The notes beneath the pieces were generated by a model. The model did not search any database. It worked only from the letters and a program-made list of their open reading frames with translations, and had not been told where the DNA came from. From Chitinophagaceae bacterium (lineage in GTDB: Bacteria > Bacteroidota > Bacteroidia > Chitinophagales > Chitinophagaceae), in assembly GCA_019638615.1 (NCBI GenBank), contig JAHBTL010000006.1, positions 1-64,000 on the forward strand: a DNA stretch of 64,000 bases, given 5' to 3'. Shown piece by piece: positions 15,425 through 24,060 of this stretch. Every line of letters begins with the position of its first letter. Within the stretch, counting starts at the first letter, position 1. The translations under genes were made by a program, and so were the position numbers.

Positions 15425-16831
15425 CTATATTTTATTTTCTACCTCTGCTGCCTGCAACATCAGGTAATGCAGATCCGTATTTTTTACAAATGGTTTCAGC
15501 AATTCACTTCCCGGGCCGAACATGCACAACTCTACATAATCGCCGGAATGATCCATGCTTATCCAGCCCACTGAATTATGTTTTTTCTGTATTTCCGAAT
15601 AATGCTTAAACGGCAGCTTTTTATAATTGTACAGTCCTTCTTCTTTTTCAAGTCCCTTATAAAAATTCAAAAGGTATCTGGCGTCTTCATCCGCAAGGCT
15701 GATGCCATTGATATCGTATACCTGGTCTTTAAGCTGCTGCAGGTTAAACCCGGAATGAATGCTGTTCAACAGGTATTCATTGGTAAACCTGTATGCGGCG
15801 ATGCTGTTAAATTTCTTTTCAGCGTCTACGCCGTAAATAGTGCCGGGGTTGGCATTGCCGTGGTCGGTGGTAATGATCACTAAGGTATTCCCGTCCTTTT
15901 CCGCAAAATCCATTGCCACTTTTATGGCTTCGTCAAAAGCCAACTGGTCGTGTATCAGCGCTGCCACGTCATTGGCATGCGCCGACCAGTCTACTTTGCC
16001 TCCTTCTATCTGCAGCGCGAATCCGTTTGCATGATCTTTCATCTGGTCAATAGCCCCACGCGCCATTTCCGCGAGGGTAGGCGTTTGTTGCAACTGCGGG
16101 GTATTTGCTCTGTCTATTGAATAAGGCAATGCGCCCGTGTTGAAAACGCCCAGTACAGGTTTGTTCTTTTCTATCTGCGGCAATCCAGTACGATCTTTTA
16201 TCACCTGGTAGCCTTTTTGCTTATATAAATCGTATACATCTTTTTTATCTTTTCTTTTCCCGGGATTAAAGAATTCATCACCGCCGCCCATCATTACATC
16301 AAAGCCAATATGTGCATACATTTCCGCAATTTCCGGTTGGGCATTCCTGCTGTCTGAATTCACACAAAAGCCGGCAGGTGTGGCATGGGTGATGGTAACG
16401 GAAGTAACACAGCCTGTTTTTTTACCGGCATTTTTAAATTTTTGCCAGATAGGCAAGTACTTTTCACCGTTTGCACCTACGTTTAATACCCCGTTTTTTA
16501 CCCTTACACCGCCGCCGAATGAGGAGCTTGCCGCTGCTGAATCAGTAACAATAGAGCTGGCGGAAGCTGTATCCATCAAAGCCCGCGACACTTTGTTTTC
16601 GAGGTAATAATTCATCCAGTTGCTGGTTTTGCCGAGTATGTTGCGGGAGTACAGGTCTGCCATAGCCAGTGTGCCTGTGCTCATGCCATCGCTTACCATG
16701 AAGATGATATTGCGGGCTTTTCTTTTTAATCCTTTTGCAGGAATAGCTGATGCCTGCAGCGGAGTTTGGCGCAAAAAAGCGCTTCCTAAAAAAGCAAGTG
16801 AGCCGTTGCGGAAAAAATCTCTTCTTTGCAT
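15425..16831 (-). CDS. Alkaline phosphatase (PhoA-like), Tat-exported
   Basis: A 468-residue member of the alkaline phosphatase family. Signal peptide begins MQRRDFFRNG, a twin-arginine type. Active-site features: metal ligand D48 (MVSDGM), nucleophile S98 in TDSAAASS, THATPA, GGKVDWSAHAND (ligands to the first zinc), TTDHGN and a final DHSGD histidine. It cleaves phosphomonoesters in the periplasm and is itself a zinc enzyme. Unusual context: it sits between the DUF3526-linked ATPase and the LolD-like ATPase in an operon that appears zinc-regulated; one idea is release of zinc from phosphate-rich ligands such as phytate (inference). Confidence 0.92.
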   Translation of the reverse strand: MQRRDFFRNGSLAFLGSAFLRQTPLQASAIPAKGLKRKARNIIFMVSDGMSTGTLAMADLYSRNILGKTSNWMNYYLENKVSRALMDTASASSIVTDSAAASSSFGGGVRVKNGVLNVGANGEKYLPIWQKFKNAGKKTGCVTSVTITHATPAGFCVNSDSRNAQPEIAEMYAHIGFDVMMGGGDEFFNPGKRKDKKDVYDLYKQKGYQVIKDRTGLPQIEKNKPVLGVFNTGALPYSIDRANTPQLQQTPTLAEMARGAIDQMKDHANGFALQIEGGKVDWSAHANDVAALIHDQLAFDEAIKVAMDFAEKDGNTLVIITTDHGNANPGTIYGVDAEKKFNSIAAYRFTNEYLLNSIHSGFNLQQLKDQVYDINGISLADEDARYLLNFYKGLEKEEGLYNYKKLPFKHYSEIQKKHNSVGWISMDHSGDYVELCMFGPGSELLKPFVKNTDLHYLMLQAAEVENKI

Positions 16832-16841
16832 ATTGTTTGTT

Positions 16842-17543
16842 TTATATGGTCTCCAGGTATAATTGCTGCAATTCGCCTGCAGTAATATCGGTAGTACGGA
16901 TCGTATGTACCAGCACGCCTTGTTTCATAATGCCGATCCTTGTTCCCACATTCACGGCATTGAATATGTCGTGTGTAGCCATAAAGATGGTCTTACCTTC
17001 TGCGGCCAGCCCTTTGCATATCTCCGTAAATTCCGCTGTAGCTTTAGGATCAAGCCCGCTCGTGGGCTCATCCATCAGGATCACGTCTGCATTTTTTGCC
17101 AGCGCGATAGCAATCCCTACTTTTTGCCGCATGCCTTTTGAATAAGTAGACAGCCGTTTGTGATGCGCTTCTTGTTGTAATCCCGCCCTGGATAAATAAC
17201 CGCACAGCATTTCCTGCGAATATTTGAAACCAGCAAGGCGGCTAAAGAAATCAAGATTTTCAATACCGTTCAGGTTCCCATATAATTGCACCACTTCCGG
17301 TATATAGGCGATAAATTTCTTCGTATCGGATTTACCCGGTAATACTTCCACCCCGTTAATAAGCGATTTACCGGAGCTGGCTTCCGTAAAGCCTAAAAAG
17401 AGATTAATAGTGGTTGTTTTACCTGCGCCGTTCTGCCCTAAAAGACAAAATATTTCCCCTTTCTCGAGTTGCAGATTTAACTTGTTTACGGCTGTAGTGC
17501 CGTTATACTGTTTGCTGAGATTAACTGCCTGTAAAGTATTCAT
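16842..17543 (-). CDS. ABC transporter ATP-binding protein, partner of the DUF3526 permeases
   Basis: A 233-residue ATPase of the DrrA/CcmA type: Walker A GQNGAGKTT, signature YSKGMRQKV and Walker B VILMDEPTSGLDP. It lies 10 bp downstream of one DUF3526 permease and 10 bp upstream of the phosphatase, and with the two permeases (17554-20378) forms a complete ABC-2 exporter-type module. The substrate cannot be read from sequence. Confidence 0.88.
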   Translation of the reverse strand: MNTLQAVNLSKQYNGTTAVNKLNLQLEKGEIFCLLGQNGAGKTTTINLFLGFTEASSGKSLINGVEVLPGKSDTKKFIAYIPEVVQLYGNLNGIENLDFFSRLAGFKYSQEMLCGYLSRAGLQQEAHHKRLSTYSKGMRQKVGIAIALAKNADVILMDEPTSGLDPKATAEFTEICKGLAAEGKTIFMATHDIFNAVNVGTRIGIMKQGVLVHTIRTTDITAGELQQLYLETI

Positions 17544-17553
17544 GTTGTATGTT

Positions 17554-18960
17554 TTAAAGTGAATGATGTTGCTTTGATTTTAACAATACTATTACCAAAC
17601 TCAGTATGGACCAGAGCGCCAACGGTGCTAAGTATTTTGCAGGAGATTGGCTGATTACGACAGGAAAAACTTTCGGCATTCCTTCAAAATCGCTCTTTGT
17701 AAAATGCGGTTTTGTTAAATAGTTCTCGTATAAATATCTAGCCTTACGCTCTCTCACATTAATAATGGCTTCTTCAAATGCCTGCTGATTTGCCAGTGTA
17801 CTTTGGCTAATGGTAGTAAAAGACCGCATCACACCTCCAACAGGATTGATCCAAAAATTATTTATTTCAGCCTGTAACAACAGCTCACTGTTTTTCATGG
17901 AAGCATGATGTATTTGCTTCTCTTTTGATAAAGCCTGCAGGGTATTGCTAAAGGATTTGAAGTAGTTTGTATCGTGCAACTGAATACTGTTCTTCCATTG
18001 CGGGTATTGTGCGAAAACCATTTTTTCATGCTCAGCAAATGGTATGTCGTAGCCTTTAAAATCAATATCCCGGTAATCCGAAAATACTGTTTTATCAACA
18101 GGAGGATATTTATAGCTGAACCATGCATTGGACAATCCCGGGATGGCTATCAAAAGCAATACCCAAAGCCCTGCCAATATTATTGCATTAATAAGAGAGC
18201 TGAATTGAAACCGTTGTATGACCGCTATTATTAATAACCAAAACATTGTATACAATAATCCTATAGTCCACCACTGCAAAAAGCTTACTGCTGAAAAACC
18301 GGGCAATGCCGAAAGAACAATGTAAGAAAGCAGGCATACAACCAGTAACGGGAGCAATGCAACCAGCCATCTGAAAAGCAAACGCATATTTGTTATGGCA
18401 GTAAGAGAAGTTGTTGCCTGCACTTTTAGCAAAGGCGTTACAGCGTTTTCCTTTTCAGCCGATTGAATATCGTAAGTGAATGACAGTAGTAATAATGGGA
18501 GAATAAACAAAATGAAAAATGAGCTGTCTAAATTACCTGCAAACAATTCTTCCGGGTTTTTAAACTCTGCGTATTGATTGTTAAAATATGGATCATTGAA
18601 ATGAGCGCTTAACAATGGCGTATATATGTCATTTTGTCCAGTGCTTAATACGGCTAACGGGGAAATATTTTTAGCTTGCACCGCCTTTAAGTTCCATTCC
18701 AGTACGTATGGAGCGCCAATATCACTATCTGTTCTTTTTCCTTTGTTTTGTAACGTGTCAAAAATTGACTTTACACGGCTTTCGTTTTTTGCAGCGCTCT
18801 GTAATGTTTTTTCAATTGACGTTTGCTGAAAGTCATAAACAGATTTTCCCTGCAGCAATGCGAAAATTCCAATAGCAGAAAAAATGAACACTGTTGCTAT
18901 CATTCCTTTGCTTCGTAAAAGTTGCTTTATTTCGTATTTAAAAATTGTTATCAGCATCAT
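17554..18960 (-). CDS. DUF3526 ABC-2 type permease (first of pair by position)
   Basis: A 468-residue membrane protein with one N-terminal helix (about 21-40), a large extracytoplasmic domain (about 45-150), a bundle of five helices in the middle (about 150-290), another soluble segment, and a C-terminal helix. This layout and the GAPYVLEWNLKAVQAKNISPLAVLSTGQND segment of the first external domain fit DUF3526 ABC-2 permeases. The start overlaps the stop of the neighbouring paralogue by one base, so the two are made together and probably heterodimerise. Confidence 0.82.
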   Translation of the reverse strand: MMLITIFKYEIKQLLRSKGMIATVFIFSAIGIFALLQGKSVYDFQQTSIEKTLQSAAKNESRVKSIFDTLQNKGKRTDSDIGAPYVLEWNLKAVQAKNISPLAVLSTGQNDIYTPLLSAHFNDPYFNNQYAEFKNPEELFAGNLDSSFFILFILPLLLLSFTYDIQSAEKENAVTPLLKVQATTSLTAITNMRLLFRWLVALLPLLVVCLLSYIVLSALPGFSAVSFLQWWTIGLLYTMFWLLIIAVIQRFQFSSLINAIILAGLWVLLLIAIPGLSNAWFSYKYPPVDKTVFSDYRDIDFKGYDIPFAEHEKMVFAQYPQWKNSIQLHDTNYFKSFSNTLQALSKEKQIHHASMKNSELLLQAEINNFWINPVGGVMRSFTTISQSTLANQQAFEEAIINVRERKARYLYENYLTKPHFTKSDFEGMPKVFPVVISQSPAKYLAPLALWSILSLVIVLLKSKQHHSL

Positions 18961-20378
18961 TACAGTACAGTTATTTTTTTTGATGTTATTACAACGGCAG
19001 TTGCCATTAATAGCAACATGGTTATAAGCGCCGTTATTTCAACAGCAGTGTTTTCAAGCTTTCCTTTTATACTCATTTGAGAATAGCTGATATCCTTCAC
19101 GGTTGCCCAGTAATCAGGCGTTACTTTCCAATCCCAGTCATTTGTTTTACTTCCATCGTATGCCAATGAAAAATTTAGTTTTTTTATTAAGTATCTCCTG
19201 TACTTTTCCGCATCAGCTAAAAAATTAAGCTGGCTGTTAAAATCACTTTCACAGACGCTCATAGATATGTTTCGCAAAGACAAATAGGGGTTTACAAATG
19301 ATGCCCACCTGCTGATGCTGTTCTGCCTGGCTATATTGTTCCTTACCCGCTTAAAGTGTTTATCATACACCAGGTTGGCATAATCCTCATCCGCCTGCAT
19401 CAGCAAACCATCTGCATTAATGGGCAGATCGGCAAGGGATTTTACCCCGTAATGCTTTAATAAAGAATCTTCAAATATCCTGCTTCGTTCATCACTTGGG
19501 TCATGTCCGTTAATTCCTTTCTTCCGGTCTTCTCCTGATGCTTTTTTGAAATCGAACTTATGCTCCATCGGGTATATTTTGCCTCCGGCATTTGCCGTTA
19601 TTTTGGGCATTACGATCATAAGTAATACCCAGGCAGATACTTGAACAACCAGGGAAGTTTTTCCATGCCTCACCCATGCGCTTACCAACACGCTGAAGCC
19701 CGTAATAATAAGAAGGTATATGGCATATAGAAGGAACCAAACGAGAATGGTCCTGAAAGGGATGTGCGTATCAGCGGCTGTCACGGTTTTGTAAGCAGTA
19801 AGTTGTATTAACAGGCCGGCAACAGCTAATATCATTACCAAACTATAGTTCGATAAAACTTTGCCCCATACATACGATTGCAGTTTCAGGCTTTGTACAG
19901 CAATCAGTTTCAGGTTCTGATTTTCTTTGTCGGCGCTTATTGAATTAAAACAGAGTATAATAATAAACAACGGCAACAGCACCTGTAACATCCAGGCAAA
20001 GCTTAATTCGCCAAACCTGCTTAGCTCAGACCTGCCTTCTGCCGGGCTGAATGCGGCTTCGTTTTGCGCATGCGCTTCCAGTCGCAATACAGCGCCGGTA
20101 AAAGGACGTATTCCATTGTCTAAAAACTGCATAGCGCTTATGGGCTGAAAAGCAAAGTGGCCATAATGCGCACTATTGTGCGGGTTTTGCGGGCCCTGGT
20201 TAAGCCATGCAGTTCGTACAGTTTCTCTGGCTTTTTCAAAGCTTTGTAACCTGGCTTTATACGCTATCACGCTATTAAAAGCTATCAGGATAAATAAGAG
20301 CAATAATATAACAGACAGCACTTGCAGGTATTTTGTGCGTACAGCCTGCTTAAAAGTATTATTGAATACAGTTTTCAT
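18960..20378 (-). CDS. DUF3526 ABC-2 type permease (second of pair)
   Basis: A 472-residue paralogue of the previous permease with the same topology. The first external domain has the family pattern WLNQGPQNPHNSAHYGHFAF followed by AMQFLDNGI. Helices at about 18-38, 130-150, 178-270 and 440-465. The DUF3526 pair next to a TonB receptor is a recurrent Bacteroidota arrangement whose substrate has not, to my knowledge, been settled; the Zur-like operator ahead of this operon points to zinc or a zinc chelate. Starts 12 bp after the TonB receptor stop. Confidence 0.85.
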   Translation of the reverse strand: MKTVFNNTFKQAVRTKYLQVLSVILLLLFILIAFNSVIAYKARLQSFEKARETVRTAWLNQGPQNPHNSAHYGHFAFQPISAMQFLDNGIRPFTGAVLRLEAHAQNEAAFSPAEGRSELSRFGELSFAWMLQVLLPLFIIILCFNSISADKENQNLKLIAVQSLKLQSYVWGKVLSNYSLVMILAVAGLLIQLTAYKTVTAADTHIPFRTILVWFLLYAIYLLIITGFSVLVSAWVRHGKTSLVVQVSAWVLLMIVMPKITANAGGKIYPMEHKFDFKKASGEDRKKGINGHDPSDERSRIFEDSLLKHYGVKSLADLPINADGLLMQADEDYANLVYDKHFKRVRNNIARQNSISRWASFVNPYLSLRNISMSVCESDFNSQLNFLADAEKYRRYLIKKLNFSLAYDGSKTNDWDWKVTPDYWATVKDISYSQMSIKGKLENTAVEITALITMLLLMATAVVITSKKITVL

Positions 20379-20390
20379 TTAACTTTTACA

Positions 20391-22760
20391 TTATTTTACA
20401 AAACGATAAGCAATGGTCGCTACAAAATCCCTTGGCGTACCAATGAAAACCGACCGGGAAGAATAGCTTCCCTGTACGTATTTTTTATTTAGCATATTGT
20501 TGGCATTTACATAAAGGCTGATTCTTTTAATATCATACTGAATCATTGCATCTACCACGCTATATGATGGTAAAACAACTCTGTTAATGTCAGAAGTTTT
20601 AACGTCTCTGATAAAGCGACTACTGGTATATCGGTATCCTGCCCCGATTTTTAGCCCCTGCCCGTTCTTTATAAAACTGTATGTTGTCCAGATGCTGGTA
20701 ATATGCTTCGGTGCGTTACTGAATATCATTCCTATTTCGTCCGGCTCATTGCTTTTTGTAATGCGTGTTTCATTGAAAGCATAGTTTGCAATTACATTCC
20801 AGTTTTTAATAACAGTGCCGGTAAGCGTTGCTTCAAATCCTTTACTGCGTACCTGGCCCACCGGCCTCATTAAATTACCTGTAGGATCATTTAAGTCAGG
20901 CGTAAGTACATTGTTTTTATTGATGTGATAAAAAGCAACAGTGGGCACCAGTTGTCCTTGTAAAAATTCTCCTTTGGCGCCTGCTTCAAACTGGTTGGCT
21001 GTTTCCGGCTTAAATGGCCCACCGGATAATTTGTTATTAGAGAACTGCGGTTGAAAGCCGGAATTATAATCTGCATACAATGAAACCTGTTTTGTTGGCT
21101 GAAATACTATTCCGAAACGCGGAATAAACGCAGTGGTTTTAAGAGGTCTTTCTTCATAAGTTCCAAAATCTTCGTAATTAACAGAATCAGCTCTGTAAAA
21201 ATTTCCATAATGATTGTATCGTAACCCAATGATGCCTTTCCATTTTTCCCCGATAGAAAACTGATCCTGGATATAAGCTCCCATTGTTTTGAGCTGGAAT
21301 ATTTCATAGCTGCTGTACAAATAATCTGCAGCCAGTGGGCCGGGTTCAGGTATAAACGGAGAATGGTCCGGATGGGTAACACTAATGCTGTCGGCAGAAT
21401 AAATCCGGTAACCGGCAGGATAAATCCAGTTTTCCTTATGAAGATCAACACCGGCAGTGAAGCTGTTTTTAATTATACCGATATTAAATATCCCGGTGGT
21501 GTAAGCATTTAACGTTGGCGTAGTGATCCTTGTTTTTGAATATGTTTTGATTCGTTCTACCTTGTTATCATTAGTGGGGTCTGTGTAATCTCCGATGCTG
21601 TAATAAATAGCATCAGCGTTAGACTGGGATAATCCAGTTAACAGGTGCAGTCCCCAATTATTATTTATTTTGTGATGTAGCTGACCCTGCAGTTGAAAAG
21701 AATTCCCTTTAAATTTTGCATCATTACCATGAAAATTAAAATCTGTCGGGGAAGAAAAAACATCTTCTTTTATAAAGGGCAATGTAATTTCATAATTACT
21801 TGTGCTGTTATCATAATTATAATTAGCATTTAATTGCAGGGATGTTTTGTCGTTTGCTTCCCATTTAACAGCGGTAAAAATGAGCGCATTTTGATTTTTC
21901 CAGTCTTTTGTTACCTTCCCGCCATTTTCTGTGCCAAAACCGGCAACGTAATACAGGCTTTTATTTTTATTTATGCTTCCCGTCACATCTGCCTGCATAC
22001 GAAACAAACCAAAGCTGCCGGCACTGACAGCGCTATTCGTTGTCAGGCTTTTTTTAGGTTGTTTGGTGACGAAATTTATGTTGCCTCCCATGGCATTTTC
22101 GCCATACAGTATAGCTGCCGGTCCCCGAAGCACTTCAATGCTTTCTATATTGGCCAATGAGTTGGATACTCCCTCCGGGAACATGCTTCCTTTTATTCCG
22201 TTGGTAAGAAAACCTGCGGCTGTAGTATTGAAACCACGAAAGTTGTAAGAGCCGTAATTGGAAGACACATTCACGCCTGCAACGTCTTTCATTGCATCGC
22301 TTACCGTATAAATTTGTTGCTCATTAAGCGTGCTTCGGCTTACGCTCTGTATGCTTTGCGGCAGATCTTTTGCCGCTGTATTGGTACGGGTAAGCGAAGC
22401 GGTATTGGTAATAGCCAATCGTTTCTTCGCTGTGACAGTTACTTCTTCCAAAGTGTTGAGTACTGTATTGAGCTGAAGATTGAGCGTTACTTTTTCTCCC
22501 CCGGTAATTATAATTGTTTTGCTTTTTGCCGCATAACCAACGCCTGTTGCCAAAAGCGTATAACTGCCGGCTTGTATACTGGCAATAAAAAAATGCCCGT
22601 CAATATCGGTAGCGGTTATGTGCCTGCTACTTTCAATCTGAATAGTGATTCCCTGCAAAGCCACCTGGTTTTCATCATAGATATTGCCTTCTATTGTTGC
22701 TTTCTGTGCAAGGCCTGCAACTGATAACATGACCAAAATGGCTGTAAATATTTTTTTCAT
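20391..22760 (-). CDS. TonB-dependent outer-membrane receptor
   Basis: A 789-residue receptor: signal peptide (cleaved near GLAQ), a carboxypeptidase-regulatory-like beta sandwich (about 22-105), a plug domain (about 120-230, with SIESIEVLRGPAAILYGENAMGGNINF) and a 22-stranded barrel ending in FVATIAYRFVK. The plug and barrel are of the siderophore type (FhuA/FhuE-like), without SusC features. No striking His cluster is seen in the barrel, unlike ZnuD. In this operon it may import a zinc-chelate (zincophore) or another metal complex (inference). Confidence 0.93.
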   Translation of the reverse strand: MKKIFTAILVMLSVAGLAQKATIEGNIYDENQVALQGITIQIESSRHITATDIDGHFFIASIQAGSYTLLATGVGYAAKSKTIIITGGEKVTLNLQLNTVLNTLEEVTVTAKKRLAITNTASLTRTNTAAKDLPQSIQSVSRSTLNEQQIYTVSDAMKDVAGVNVSSNYGSYNFRGFNTTAAGFLTNGIKGSMFPEGVSNSLANIESIEVLRGPAAILYGENAMGGNINFVTKQPKKSLTTNSAVSAGSFGLFRMQADVTGSINKNKSLYYVAGFGTENGGKVTKDWKNQNALIFTAVKWEANDKTSLQLNANYNYDNSTSNYEITLPFIKEDVFSSPTDFNFHGNDAKFKGNSFQLQGQLHHKINNNWGLHLLTGLSQSNADAIYYSIGDYTDPTNDNKVERIKTYSKTRITTPTLNAYTTGIFNIGIIKNSFTAGVDLHKENWIYPAGYRIYSADSISVTHPDHSPFIPEPGPLAADYLYSSYEIFQLKTMGAYIQDQFSIGEKWKGIIGLRYNHYGNFYRADSVNYEDFGTYEERPLKTTAFIPRFGIVFQPTKQVSLYADYNSGFQPQFSNNKLSGGPFKPETANQFEAGAKGEFLQGQLVPTVAFYHINKNNVLTPDLNDPTGNLMRPVGQVRSKGFEATLTGTVIKNWNVIANYAFNETRITKSNEPDEIGMIFSNAPKHITSIWTTYSFIKNGQGLKIGAGYRYTSSRFIRDVKTSDINRVVLPSYSVVDAMIQYDIKRISLYVNANNMLNKKYVQGSYSSRSVFIGTPRDFVATIAYRFVK

Positions 22761-22942
22761 TTTATTGTTTTATTAAATTGTTTCCATAGCCAGTTCTTTG
22801 TAGCATTGTATGTATTGTATCGTAATCCGATGACAACGATGACGAATGTTAATTACATCCGTGATATCTGCATCAACGGTACCAATCAGGTTGTTGTTAA
22901 ATGGACCGGTCTACAATACCCGTAGTATTCAGGCGCCGGTTT

Positions 22943-23308
22943 TTAGCAATTAAGGAATAGCTGAATGTTAGAAAATACAGGCGGTCCTTTATTCTGCGAT
23001 GGGAGAGCAATGAAATGGACAAGCACAGGCGTATAATGTCCGTTCTGAAATGAAAATTCAGTAACGGCAGCAATTACCGGGACAATAATATCATCATTAT
23101 ATACAGAATACTGGTGATGGCAGATGAGGCAATTTGCCTCGGACACCGTATCTGCAATTTTAGATACAAAAGAAGTTTTAATACCGGCATCGGTAATAGG
23201 CTTTTCTGCATCATGATGGTGCCATAACTGAACAGGCGTTGCAATAAACGCATACACAACCAGCAGTAAAATAGCCGTGAGTTGGCGATATCTTTTAGTT
23301 AAATGCAT
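22943..23308 (-). CDS. Small membrane-anchored protein with HHHD and CLICHHQ motifs
   Basis: A 121-residue protein: one N-terminal hydrophobic segment (about 10-27), then LWHHHDAEKP and SEANCLICHHQYSVYNDD, both likely metal-ligand clusters, and a second, weak hydrophobic stretch. I do not have a family name; its size and layout recall DUF2946-like proteins found with copper and zinc genes. It is the first gene behind the second Zur-like operator and its start codon is only about 7 bp from the operator core. A 182-bp gap separates it from the TonB receptor. Confidence 0.7.
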   Translation of the reverse strand: MHLTKRYRQLTAILLLVVYAFIATPVQLWHHHDAEKPITDAGIKTSFVSKIADTVSEANCLICHHQYSVYNDDIIVPVIAAVTEFSFQNGHYTPVLVHFIALPSQNKGPPVFSNIQLFLNC

Positions 23309-23314
23309 ATACTA

Positions 23315-23358
23315 TTGCAACCTTGTTGCAAATATAGTGAAAAGTATTATAAAGCAAA
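23315..23358 (-). promoter_or_regulatory. Promoter of the nine-gene operon with second Zur-like operator
   Basis: The core TTGCAAC-CTT-GTTGCAA (23315-23331) has the same 7-3-7 architecture and arm sequence as the operator of the merC operon. On the minus strand it overlaps a -7 box TATATTTG (23329-23336) with a -33 TTTG 18 bp upstream (23355-23358). The IS end begins 14 bp beyond the -33 box. Repeated occurrence at two promoters of metal genes makes a shared repressor very likely. Confidence 0.68.
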
Positions 23359-23523
23359 CTGACTTTAAACTGGGGCTGACCAAAAAGGTCCTTGCGAGTA
23401 CCCAACCTGTGGCAGGTAAAATATATAGATGATATTAAAATGCATTACTGTAAAAAAAGCAGACTTATGGGCTATACCACTTGGTCAATCGCCTGAACGC
23501 TATTTTGTTGTTATGCAAGGGTA

Positions 23524-23754
23524 GCCCCATACGGGGCAAATAAAGCCACCGGCATTTTTACTACAAACGGGGAACCGCTACGCGGCAGCATGCCGGTTGC
23601 AGCTTATAAGTTCCCGGCTTACAGGTTACAACATTCATTATTCACTGTTGCCTGTTCACTCATTCTCCAGGCTTCGTTGCTTTCTTTTCTGTGCCATCGG
23701 CACAACCCGTTTGTAAACAAAGCGGTTAATGTTTCAATTATGCGCCATCGGCGC
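23524..23754. repeat. Cluster of REP-like short palindromes
   Basis: Five compact hairpins in 230 bp: GCCCC-ATAC-GGGGC (23524-23537), ACCGGCAT/ATGCCGGT (23548-23555, 23590-23597) enclosing CCGC-TAC-GCGG (23575-23585), GTGCC-ATC-GGCAC (23691-23703) and GCGCC-ATC-GGCGC (23742-23754), separated by TTTGTA/TACAAA stretches. This resembles the REP/RAYT-type palindromes scattered in Bacteroidota genomes. No RAYT transposase is seen here. Confidence 0.5.
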
Positions 23755-24060
23755 TACCCTTGTCATACAAAAGAAGGCTGGTAAAAAAACTTGATTTTCA
23801 ATTCATCCGTAATAATGTCATTACAATCTGCCGCGGCCATTCATCTGGCTGTTTAATTAACCTGCCAATCTCACTTTTTCAACCATAATTTCAGATGCAA
23901 GGCAAAACGCTGAGACGTTTTTTGTCCGTAAAAACAATTTTTATTTTTACTCTTTCAAGGGCGCATTTCAAATTTTCGGGGGCTGCCCAAAAAGATCAGC
24001 CCTATTCTTTTGGAAGCAACAGGGCTGAGGTGTAATTTTAGATACCACTCAAAAAATTAC

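Noticed and set aside
20391-22760. Calling the receptor a ZnuD-type zinc receptor
   Set aside because: No histidine-rich extracellular loop is seen; the plug is siderophore-like. The metal link comes from context only.
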